From Sceloporus undulatus (lineage: Eukaryota; Chordata; Lepidosauria; Squamata; Phrynosomatidae), in the NCBI RefSeq assembly GCF_019175285.1, contig NC_056524.1, forward strand, positions 226,129,321 to 226,193,320: 64,000 nucleotides of DNA, written 5' to 3'. Every line of letters starts with the position of its first letter. Position 1 is the first letter of the stretch. Below the pieces are notes generated by a model. That model did no database searches. It saw only the letters and a list, made by a program, of their open reading frames with translations, and was not told the origin of the DNA. Below are positions 53,990 through 64,000 of this stretch, in pieces. The position numbers were made by a program, and so were the translations under genes.

Positions 53990-56900
53990 CATCAGTTCCA
54001 GTGAGTTTACTTTAAGCCTAACTAAGTGTGAATCCAACCAGTCTTCCTCATGCATATTCATTTTTCCCAATCATAAATAGGAAGGAGAGCCTGGCACTTT
54101 TTTGGAATGTAATTATCTTTTGCACCATTCAATTTTATTTTTGTGAAATAGCCTCACATCAGCTACAAGCCACATGTACACAATAAGGTGCAGTAGTAAA
54201 CAATCTTGAAATCAGAACAACATTTTTAAAAATGGCCAAATGTCAGAGGAATACATGAGAATGCTTGTGGAAGAGGTTCTTTTCCAGGGCACATTATTAA
54301 GGTAAGTAATTCTGGAATTACATTATGTACCTTCCTGTCTACTTCTGTTGACATGCCAGAGAATTATAAATAGGAGGCCAAACAAAAATCATTCTGTTTT
54401 AGAAAAGGTCAGGTAGTAGACTATCTTTATTTTTTTACAGTATATATTTTAAATAGGCTGATCTATGGCCGGTAAAGTGTCAAAAAGCATTTGAGAAATG
54501 TTAGGGTCTTTAAATCCACAAATTAGGTTCACAGAAAGTTTACATCCTCTGATTAGGTGTTACTGAGTTTACAAAAATTTGCATTTCTGTACCTTGCTAC
54601 AAAGGTGTAAGATCTGACACTTCCTTGATAAAAGCAGGAAGAAGTGGGTGTTGGGGTGGCGGGTGAGGATGTGGTTTCCAGCAGTTACACTGAAAGGACA
54701 GCTGACTCCCCCCCCCTTCTCCACCAATTACACTGAAATTCCCGTTAAGCTTTGCAGTTTAAAAGTAATAACAAGACTAGCTGGGGCCTGTTACTATACC
54801 AGATTGTAAAAGGAAGAACACACTTCATGTGGAGGATATTTGTTTGATATGCAGTGGAACCATTAGCTTGAAACTGGTGGAAATTACCCTGTGATGTTTC
54901 TTGTAAATAACCTAGACCTGTTTTGAAAAGGTTCTACTTTTGATTCCTAACAGGAGAATGTCAGCGGGCAGGAGCAGTATAATTCTATCACAGAAGAACT
55001 GGTTAATGAGAGTCCACTTAATACCTAAATAAACAGTTTGCAATTAATTTCTTGTGGGAGGAGGGAATAGAGATCAAGAATTAGTAGTGACCAAATGGTC
55101 TATAAGTCAAAACCCTCTTCCTTCACCTGTTAGGCATGACCATTAATGCATTGGTTCAAGTCATCTAGCTTACAATATGTTTCATTGAAATTCTTACAGA
55201 TTTTAACAGTAGATAATTGAATGCAGTATGAGGTAGATTGCTAGGTGCCTTCAAATATAGTCACATATGTTCTAGCATAAACCTATGTAGTTTATAACCG
55301 AGAGAAGATGTGTGTTGTTTACCAAAAACAGGAGTAACAGTGATAATAAAACTAAATGCTATGCAAGTTTAATGAGATGATGAAAATTAAATATAGTGAT
55401 TTGCTTGCTCAATCATTAATGAAATTGGCAAAAATATATATTTTTTTCTTTCCATGACATCATGGATTAAATGTTCCATATAATAAGTACATTGTGCATA
55501 GGATAAATGTGCTTATTGGTAAATCAAATGAAAGCAAAATTGACCCAGACAGAAATAGAAAGATTCCTTTCCCCCCACAAAGAGTCACATTGGTGAAGTC
55601 AATCAGGCACGTAACAACAATTTAGGTGCAGTTGGAAGGGAGAGTAATTTTCATTACCTAAAATGCATCCAAATTCTCACCTAATAAACAGACTACTATA
55701 ATGATTAAGGGAGGCAAACAGTTACCCCATGCTACTTAAGATTCAGAGAAACCAAGCTGAGATGTCAACCAACCAGCAACGTCTTCACCACAGCTCTTTA
55801 AATGACCTGATACTAACAGAAAAGTCCAGCAGATGAATTAAGAAATGTAGAGATAACTGACTATGTGACTTCACTGATATCACAAAATCCATTGTAAACA
55901 ATGTGATTGGAAAATGCTGCTGAGATTCTTCTATAAGATTGCATGATAGAGCTCTCAATGTGCAGAGCTAATCTCTCTTCACAGCTCATCTTTTTGATGT
56001 TTTCCTTATAAGGTCCTGTTGAAGATCCACTGTCTGGTTTTACCCTGTTTGTTTTTTATGGCCGGCATGCTAGATTGGTCTGCAGCACTTTAAACTGTGG
56101 GGTTCAACTTCGAAACTAGCCTAATCTGACTCAGACATGGTACAACAGTGTGAATTTGTTCCATTTAGTCTAATTGGTCACACAGACCTAAATTAAATGT
56201 CAATAATTTTCCAAATCTCTTCATGGTTAAGTAGCTCCCACACAAAATTTTTAGAAGACATTTTACTTACAAATTGCTTTTTGTGGTGTCTTAATATCTC
56301 TGAATATTATCTAATATCATGGTTCTACAGACTCTCTGAACTTTATCACAAATTAAATAGATTAGAATCTAGTGAATAATCACAACCTCATCCCCCAATA
56401 TCTACAAGATATTAGTTAGAATATAAGGAAGCAGTGTCGTCTGTAGCTCAAAAATCAATCCAAGTGGTTCACCTTGCACAGTTCAAGGTGCCTTTTCTGA
56501 AGCAAACTTCATGTCCTGTTTTATAGCTGGCATAGGCAAACCCAAACAACCCCCTCACTTTTCAGACTTTCTGAAGCTGTGTTCAAACACCCTGACATAC
56601 ATTGTGCACTGGAGTGGGGTGCAGGGTCACAACAATCAACTCTGCACACTTGGCTACCCACTGATCGTCCCTCCTGACAGTCACAGGTTCAGCAATAATC
56701 CAAATGGGCCCCACACATTTGTGGAGCTCTTCCTCATAAGGTCAGGGAAGATGATTCTAATTGGCTTCTAATCTCACTGCATGTAGAAGAGCCTTATGTA
56801 CTTACTATGGTACTGTATCTACATAGGATCTCTTCTCATCACTGAATTCATGACCAGCAGTGTGGGGCACAACCACTGCATTTACTGGATGAGCTTGTAT

Positions 56901-57670
56901 GGTGCCACAGACTCCTGTACACAGAACAAATCAACCCTCTTGTTATCAGCACATCTTAGGTGATGTGTTTAGCAAATTTCAGATTTCTGGTTAGCCTAGA
57001 AATTAACTTTGACTGTTTGAGTTAAGCACACCAAAGAATCTGGCAAGCCTTGGTGGTGGTGAGTATACCTTGACTATATATGTATCAATGTTCTGCTTAT
57101 TAATGTGTGTAAACTTGAGTATAAGAGCATGCACTAGTCTTCTGCAGGCATTCAGAATAAACATGTGGGCATGTAGTTCACAGGATGCCAGTGGAGAAAA
57201 GGCTCCAGCCCCTATCCTTCCCCTACTGAACAAGAAGGCCCAAAGGGAACATCTCGGGAGGCTTTCCAGAATTCACTTGGCAGCCATCCCACAATTGTGA
57301 AATCTGATAGTAGAGGTTTATGGATTACAGGGAGGATTCTAAGCATACTCAGCCAAATGTAATTAGAACCCCCTTAAGGCCTTCCTGTACAATATAAGAG
57401 CAGGGGTGGAGCTGGCATGCATCGAGATGTTGCAGGTATGCATGGCCCATGCCTGCTTTCTTTTATTGCTTACACAGGACTGTTGAATGCCTCATTTGAG
57501 AAAGAAAAACATTCCAGTTTTTGCACTGAAACCCAGAAGATTTGTGTTTGTTTTATTAATAATTAAAAAGAAAGATCAAGTGTTACCTATTAATAGTGAC
57601 AAAGGGGAAAACTGACAGTAGTTTTCCTCCCTCCTCGTATAACAGTTGCAGTAGAAGGTGAAGAACCTTG
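53990..57670. other. Downstream intergenic DNA, unassigned
   Basis: It is mostly single-copy-looking AT-rich sequence. I find no exon with a credible domain and no element with clear ends. Its low repeat density makes it a candidate for conserved non-coding regulation. Confidence 0.35.
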
Positions 57671-57673
57671 TAC

Positions 57674-57906
57674 AGTCAGCCCTCCATATCTATGAATTTT
57701 TTATCCATGGATTGAAGCATCCACAAATGGAAAATATTTTTAAAATATATACATTCCAAAATCATACCTTGATTTTGCCATTTTGTGTAAGGGCCACCAT
57801 TTTATTATGCCTATACAGTATAGTCAATGGGACTTGAGCATCCACAGATTTTGGCATCCACTGGGGGTCCTGGAACCAAACCTCAGCAGATACCAAGGGC
57901 CCACTG
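57674..57906 (+). mobile_element. Pogo/Tigger-like miniature element (family A)
   Basis: Flanked by TA. CAGTCAGCCCTCCATATC, TTATCCATGGATTGAAGCAT, GGGACTTGAGCATCCACAG and GGGCCCACTG. It is the same orientation and family as 3836-4064. Confidence 0.7.
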
Positions 57907-57909
57907 TAT

Positions 57910-60080
57910 TTAAATGTTTGCTGGATAATGACAGGGGCTGGACTAAGACAAGCTGAGGCTCTAAACCAAGCAGTAAACGCCTAGAGAAGAGGCAGAACAT
58001 CTCACAGGCTAGCAATTTAAATATTTGTTTTTGCAGGCTAGCAACCTTATTTACAAGGCAACTTTCACTGGCAGCAGCTAAAAGTCATGAGTTAGTTTTC
58101 ACTTTTTATTGAACTGCCCTTTAGATTGGATATTGAACAAAGTGAAATGAGAGGAAGAGATGTTGATAAAGCACATGGCAGAGGACTTGTGTGAAGTGGG
58201 AATGATTCAGGCTGTTCTTTATAGATGAGGATTTGCAGATAAACAGCTTTGCAGGTGAAAAGATGTCCTCTTGCTGATGGGATCCAAGCTCTGTGCTGTG
58301 GCTTCTCACCTTAAATTGTTTACTGCCTTTGACTCCAGTGTAGACTCCCCACACACATTCATACTTTGGGCAGGATTGGCTTTTAAAAGCCCATTTTATT
58401 AAACACTGAAGGGTCTGGATCTAGACATGCCTTACTCATACTAACAACAAACACATTGAAATCAGTGGAATTTGATTTGGTAATGGCTAACTCAAATAAT
58501 CTCATCTCTTATGAAGACTCAGCTCTAAGCATAGCTACATTAGTTCTCATCCAATGTGTTTAGGGAAAATCAGTTTCTGAAATGTTGCATGAATCTAGAT
58601 ATAACATATAATCAGGGGGAGAAAGAGGATGGAAGTGAAGCTAAGGGAGGGAACCCCATGATATTTTAAGGAATAGTTTGGATGTGAACTTGGAAATATG
58701 TAGGTAAAAATAAAAACAAAACAAAAAAATATGGAAACTTTTGATACTTCCAGAAACTTTTCCCCTTTCTGGATGAACCCTTGGAGTGGGACTCAAATAT
58801 TTCCTTTTGTTATGTAGTTGTTAAAGAGATGGAGAGCCTGATAGGACTTTTTTGTGGAGAGTGCATTGAAAAGTGGTGGACGTGCCACCTTCAAGCTCAC
58901 CATGGGAGAAAGGCAGGGTATAAATTCAATAAATAAAAATAAACATGTTTTACTTTATTGCAGACAAAGCCATTTTGGATATACTGTATAAATATGTATA
59001 TACATTACAATGGTGGCCACATAAAAACTCAAAGACTATTTTGGAAAGGCCTCATAGCTACTGATAAAACTGAAAGGAATATTTTCTCTAATATTTCTCT
59101 ATGTATTTTCAAAATTTGCTACCTTTTAAAGTTGTTTGTATTCTCACATTGTGTGAGGATATCAGTATACAAATGTATCTGAATGTGTGGTATACTATGA
59201 TACGTGACAGGACATACCAGCAAATTTCAATTACTTCCATACAGAAGCTCAATTTTAATTTTTTGCATGTGAGAATGTCTCTCTTTCCTGTGATGTAACT
59301 GCAGAATAGTAATAATAGTAATAATAATATAGGGTTAATGCATTTATGAAATAAAATGATAAACAGTGCCAAGGAAGTCTTTCTTTTAAAGAACGTTTTA
59401 GCTGAGGGTTTCCAATATGTTAACAGCTTGCTTCAGACTGACATACATTTTTTTTTCCAGACATGTGGGTGGTTTTATATTGCATTTTGCAGGCTGACCC
59501 TGTCTGGGTTTCGTAGCAGAGTCCTTCCAGGTCTAGAACCCTTCAAAGACTAAATGTAAGGTGATTGTTCAATGACTTCCTGAGCATTTGGATCCTTTGA
59601 TCACGTCAAATGCATCCAACAAAGAGCCTTACCTGTAAATACTCGGCTGTCAGCCTAATGGAGTAAAAGTTAACACCATAAAGTTCACAGACCTTGCACA
59701 GCCTGCATAAGGTGACAAAAGCAGCAGCTCCTGCAGGGCTCAAGAATGGATGCCAATCTAAAGTACACTTACTCATAAGAAGAATGAAAAAGATTGCTGC
59801 CTCCACCTTCTCCAAACTGGAATGACTTTGATGGCTCATGTTGTTGTAATACATAGCATTTTGAAGCAAGTGATAGATTCAAATGACAATAGTATCTTTG
59901 TCATGATGTTTATTTATTTATTCCCTGCTCCTCCCCCAGGAGCAGGAGCAGTCAGGGGATGATGGGATGGCTGGCAGGGGGTCACTGGTGCCAGGATTGG
60001 GATGCAGGAGCAGTCGGGATGATGGGATAGGTCGCAGAGGGGTGAAGGAGGAGGAGGGGGATGAAGGAGCAGGATGCAGG
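57910..60080. other. Downstream intergenic DNA, mostly unassigned
   Basis: A LINE-like end with (AATA)n lies at 58900-58945. A minus-strand open frame with a splice-donor-like end lies at 59633-59869 and is treated under the findings. The part at 59925-60070 is rich in GGAGCAGG words. Confidence 0.35.
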
Positions 60081-60089
60081 GGGCCAAGG

Positions 60090-60364
60090 GGGGCGACATT
60101 GGAGTGATCTTCCACACCAGACCAATCCGAAGTGAAATCAAAGTGAGCTTGAAAGCGAATTCTGTGAATTCACTTTTCCCCCGATTTCACCAAAATGAGA
60201 GGTCACTTTGGAATCACTGCGGAAGCGCCACAGAAGGAGCTCCCATAGAAAGGAATATCATCTGATAACACATTCATGTTATGACGTGAATCCGCATTAT
60301 TTGACCTGCACTCACATCGGGACTGAGCTGCAAAACTTCTAAAAATCTCCGTGTGATATACTCC
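60090..60364. mobile_element. Probable TIR-element end next to a CR1 fragment
   Basis: The end CCGTGTGATATACTCC resembles the TIR at 42532-42546. ATTCATGTTATGACGTGAAT is a short palindrome. The left end was not found, so the extent is a guess. Confidence 0.3.
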
Positions 60365-60528
60365 TATTGTTCCAGCTTCAGCATTTAAACAGGGCTATCA
60401 TATCACCTCTTAACCTTCTCTTCTCCAGGCTAAACATCCCCAGCTCCCTAAGTCGTTCCTCATAGGGCATGGTTTCCAGACTCTTCACCATTTGCAGCAA
60501 TGTCTCATAATTGCTCAAATGTCGTGGC
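60365..60528 (-). mobile_element. CR1 LINE fragment
   Basis: The minus strand reads GGAAACCATGCCCTATGAGG, ACGACTTAGGGAGCTGGGG, AGCCTGGAGAAGAGAAGGT and TGATATGATAGCCCTGTTTA. This is the CR1 ORF2 C-terminal region (YEERLRELG-type). Confidence 0.68.
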
Positions 60529-60924
60529 AATAATAATAATGGTTAAAATTGTAAATGATGCTTAGCTAATGAGAAGATAACATGAAATTTAAATTTAGTG
60601 GCTTGTTTGGTCAGCCAAATGCACAATAACATAATTATGCTTGTTTTGCTTCCCAATATGAATTAAATGTGCAGAATCATAAGTGCTTTAGGAATTAAAT
60701 GAATGTGCTTGTTAGCAGACCAAAATTGCATAAAGAGAACTAGACAAATGCACCAGAATCCTATATGACCTTTCACAAATGTAAAATTGCTTACACCTAA
60801 CTATATACTAGAAACACTAAGAAACCATGTTAGAGAATTGTGAAGATTATTACTTTATTTATTTATATCCCACCTTTTTCCCAATATAAGAGATTCCACA
60901 AATATAAAACAACACAAATTTTAT

Positions 60925-61131
60925 TAGCCAGTGTGGTGTAGTGGTTTGAGTGTTGGACTATGACTCTAGAGACCAGGGCTTGATTTTCAGCTCAGTCATG
61001 AAACCAATGGCTGACCTTGGACATTCTCTCAGGGAAAGGGAATGGCAAATCTGCTCTGAACAAGTCTTGCTAAGAAAAACCCATGATAGGGTTTTCATGA
61101 TAGCCCATGATAGACTTGAAGGCAGACAACA
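60925..61131 (+). mobile_element. Sauria-type SINE
   Basis: TAGCCAGTGTGGTGTAGTGG, GAGACCAGGGCTTGATTTTC, GGGAATGGCAAATCTGCTC and CATGATAGACTTGAAGGC, followed by AGACAACAAGAAG. Confidence 0.78.
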
Positions 61132-61204
61132 AGAAGACAAAAGCAATACAAAATCAAACAATTTAAAAGGTTAAAAAACCTACATATTAAAAATATTAAA
61201 ATGT

Positions 61205-61740
61205 ATTAAAAACTATATACAAACCCTGACAGCACATCATTTAAAAGCCCAACTCTCATCAGTTTAAGAAAGCCTGACAGCACAAATCTGGCAAAAGGAA
61301 AGCAGGGATGGTTTCATTCAGGCCTCTCTAGGGAGGATGTTCTAAAGTCTGAAAGCAGCCACCAGAAAGCCCCATTCCAATGTTCACACCAAACAGAAAG
61401 AAGGGCATCTGAGGAAGATTTTGCTGACTTAACAGGCTCATAAAAGGAGATTTGGAGGCTATGCAGACCACCCCAAGGGGCAGCCTGCAGCCACCTCCAG
61501 CTGCACCGGACTGGGGCCACAGCAACTGCACGCCGCAGCCCCGATCTGGTCTTTCCAGGGTGCAAAACAGAGCTGCAAAAAGCAGTTCCTTTTTGCACCC
61601 TGGAAAGGGCACAATAGCCATGGCGCTGAAGCTTTATGGCATTCTTTTGGCACTGCATCAGAGGAGCACCATGATGCCGCTCCTCAATGAGGAGAGGAAG
61701 GATAATGCTTAGCAGTGGCACACACATGCACTCTGATGTT
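61205..61740 (+). mobile_element. Decayed LINE-associated repeat with a probable CpG-rich TIR-element relative
   Basis: CTCTCTAGGGAGGATGTTCT and AAAGCAGCCACCAGAAAGCC-type words (61320-61372) are a common squamate repeat. From about 61460, GGCTATGCAGACCACCCC and the hairpin CCAGGGTGCAAAA / TTTTTGCACCCTGG resemble the left half of 53440-53984. Confidence 0.4.
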
Positions 61741-62990
61741 GGAAATGAGAAAGGCCACAGACTTGAGTGATTTCTCCTGTATAGGCTTGGTCCCAGATAC
61801 CAGAAAACTTATTTATTTTCCAATGACGCCAATGTCCCAGCCCACTTGCTGGGAGTAACTTAAGTCGGATTTCATATGAGCAAAAAGCATTGTGTGGATC
61901 CCTTGCCACCTGGGGGTGAGGCCAGCCCCCCTGAGTTGAGCATGATCCATGTTGCCTATACACCTAAGGTCTCAAGAGCCCCATCTCCCCCAAAATTGGA
62001 TCTGGCCCCATACAATACTATCCTGTCCTTACTCAATTTAAAAAATTCACAAGAAAGACAAACAGGATTAAATGAAGATACTCAATAAGGCAAATATTTG
62101 GGAGATTAAAAGAGAGAGGTGCAGGGAGACCAGAGTCACAACAACAACAAACACAAGATTGCACATTAGAGCTCCCCCCTTTCCTGCATCACATCACCTC
62201 ATTCCTTTCCCTAGTTGATATTGCAAACACACATTCAGGCTTTTCCCTACTTATATTTTACATCTGGCTTCCCAGACTGGTCCAAATTGCATCCAACTCT
62301 GTTATTCTGCCCTGGAACTAAATTGGACCAATCTGATTAGGTTTGAATAAGCCCAACCTGTTTTGGGAGTCATCTGAATGAACCTCCTTATTTATTATGT
62401 TATTCTTGTAAACCCGTTATCATAAAAGTATTCCAAAGAGCCAGAACTGGCTGATGGTGTGGCAGACCTGGATTTATGCTGTATAATATGTAAAAAATAT
62501 AATAGAATACTACAGACCTGTCTAGGGAAGATAAGGGCTGCGATCCTTTACATATTCATTTGGGAGTAAGCCTCTTAAACAAAACACCTATCACATACTT
62601 CTGATGTCATGTGACATGCCCTCACACACATGAGATTGTGTTGCATAACTTCTGTTGAAAAAAGTTATCAGTGTAGTCTATCTGATGTCTGGTAGCATTT
62701 TGAGGACTTTTTCAAATTGGTTAGGAAAATGCAATACCTCAAAATTTGGGGGGGGGGGATCAAACCTTCTGTACAGAAATTAATTCTGGAAATGTACCTT
62801 TATTCACTATCCTGTTGTAAATTGAACTTGGAAATGAAGTTGCCATATTTATGCACTGTTCCTAATCTCCCCCAAACTGCTGGCCTAAGACCTTTAACAC
62901 ATAGAGAAGGTGCTGATACATTCTTGACTTTGCAATAACATAACTCTTTAAGAGCAGCAGTCTCACAAAGCTTGCAGCTATAAATGTGTG
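61741..62990. other. Unassigned intergenic DNA
   Basis: No gene or clear element. A G-run lies at 62748-62757. Confidence 0.3.
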
Positions 62991-62994
62991 TGTG

Positions 62995-63066
62995 TGTGCA
63001 CCTTCAAGTGACCTGTTGACTTATGGCAAACCTATGAATTTCAAAGGGCTTTCTTAGGCAAGGTAA
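62995..63066 (-). mobile_element. SINE tail fragment
   Basis: Minus strand: CTTGCCTAAGAAAGCCC, AAATTCATAGGTTTGCCATA, AGTCAACAGGTCACTTGAAG. It is the tail shared by the 5S-derived SINEs, next to a (GT)n. Confidence 0.5.
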
Positions 63067-64000
63067 GGAAAATCAAGCAGGTCTATTGTGTTGGTGGTAA
63101 TGTTGTTTTTGCTAAGTGGGAGGTGGAGTTTCAAAAAGCTTGGATTTCTGCGTGGGTGGGGAATCAGAGGCAAGCAGAAAAAGCCACTTCTCTCCTTGCC
63201 AATAGAAAGTCTGTGCAGAGCAGATGGGACATATGGCCCTCAGCACACAATACCAGCAAGCAGGACTGAGTGGGATAATAGAGGTGGAACAAAACTGTCT
63301 CTGAAAGCAACTGCCACATATGCGGCTCCAGCTGCTGCTTTTGGGAAAGTCTCAGCACCCTCTTTATGCTACCTCTTTCCGCCAGTTTGTAGTGTTGCTG
63401 AATAATGGCTTTAAAAACAAACACAGTAAAATGGGATTTTGGATCCTGTTTCTGGCAGGGGCTCTGCTTAAAGAGATGAATGAATGAGTAGAGTTCCATG
63501 TAAACAGAAATGTTTACTCATGCAAAAGCTTCCCCCTGTACTGCTTTTTTATTTTCCTTCTAGATTAAAATTAGAGAGACAGAAGGCAGAATCTACTGGG
63601 AGCTTCTACACAAACGTCACTGAAATGAATGGAAGTTACATAATAACACAAAGACCTCATTATTTGATCCCAGTGGTTTGTGCCTAACCACAAACACCCC
63701 ACCGTGGACACTCATTTTTTAAAAACAAAACATTACACCAACAAAGACTCCATGGACCTTCTTCCCCCAGCTCTATACTTTTGAGACACTGCACCAACTA
63801 AAGGCAGTAGCAGCAATTAATGTGGTACCCCACTTTCCTGCAACTAATTCCAGAACAGAAAATCTGATTGTTGCCAACTCAAGCCATCTGCTTTGCATTC
63901 ATATATCATTTACAGCCATCAGCTGCTCTTCCCAACATCTGCCACAAGCTGTGCCACTGAAATCCAAACTAGTTTAAGCCAGGCAGACTGGCAGGCAAGA
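63067..64000. other. Unassigned DNA at the window end
   Basis: Nothing recognisable. An AG (CCTTCTAG at 63560) precedes a short open stretch, but no domain supports an exon. Confidence 0.3.

Overview
The window is nuclear DNA from a vertebrate, almost certainly a squamate reptile and probably a lizard. The evidence is the spliced HES-family genes together with the repeat set: tRNA-derived SINEs with a BovB-like tail (Sauria type), 5S-rRNA-derived SINEs with the same tail, BovB, L2 and CR1 LINE pieces, Penelope-like fragments, hAT and pogo/mariner miniature elements, and many palindromic elements. There are no bacterial operons, CRISPR arrays or tRNA genes.

Two protein-coding genes are well supported, both on the + strand and both basic helix-loop-helix-Orange repressors ending in WRPW. 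The first (CDS 2285-9910, four exons, 216 aa) looks like the HES8/her8 type. It has a TATA box, a consensus RBPJ (Notch) site and two N-boxes just upstream. The second (CDS 43760-48736, four exons, 232 aa) is HES6, with a shortened bHLH loop and a CpG-rich promoter carrying TATA, two CCAAT boxes and an octamer. The genes share intron positions and phases (0, 0, 1), so they look like an old tandem pair. In family terms the first would be a Notch-responsive repressor and the second a HES6-type cofactor that modifies HES repressors in neurogenesis and myogenesis.

Layout. 1-2150: upstream DNA with LINE and Penelope fragments. 2154-10302: HES8-like gene, with introns full of SINEs, miniature DNA elements and a TIR-type element. 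10303-43440: a gene-free interval of about 33 kb, mostly mobile DNA. Its centrepiece is an L2 LINE (about 17.6-23.6 kb) that keeps open endonuclease and reverse-transcriptase frames but is split by two hAT-like insertions, each bounded by short direct repeats. One of these carries further elements. A 100-N gap inside the L2 is flanked by a near-identical 260-bp duplication and looks like an assembly artefact. Near 41.7-42.8 kb a pair of inverted Penelope-like fragments has a DNA element inserted in its ribozyme-like core. 42819-43441: a row of SINE bodies directly before the HES6 promoter. 43591-49501: HES6, whose first intron holds an unusual array of 100-130-bp units. 49502-64000: no recognisable gene, with scattered repeats and a 10-N gap at 53045.

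No database search was possible. Family names rest on recognised motifs, target-site duplications and comparison of copies within the window. Many stretches remain unexplained and are stated as such.
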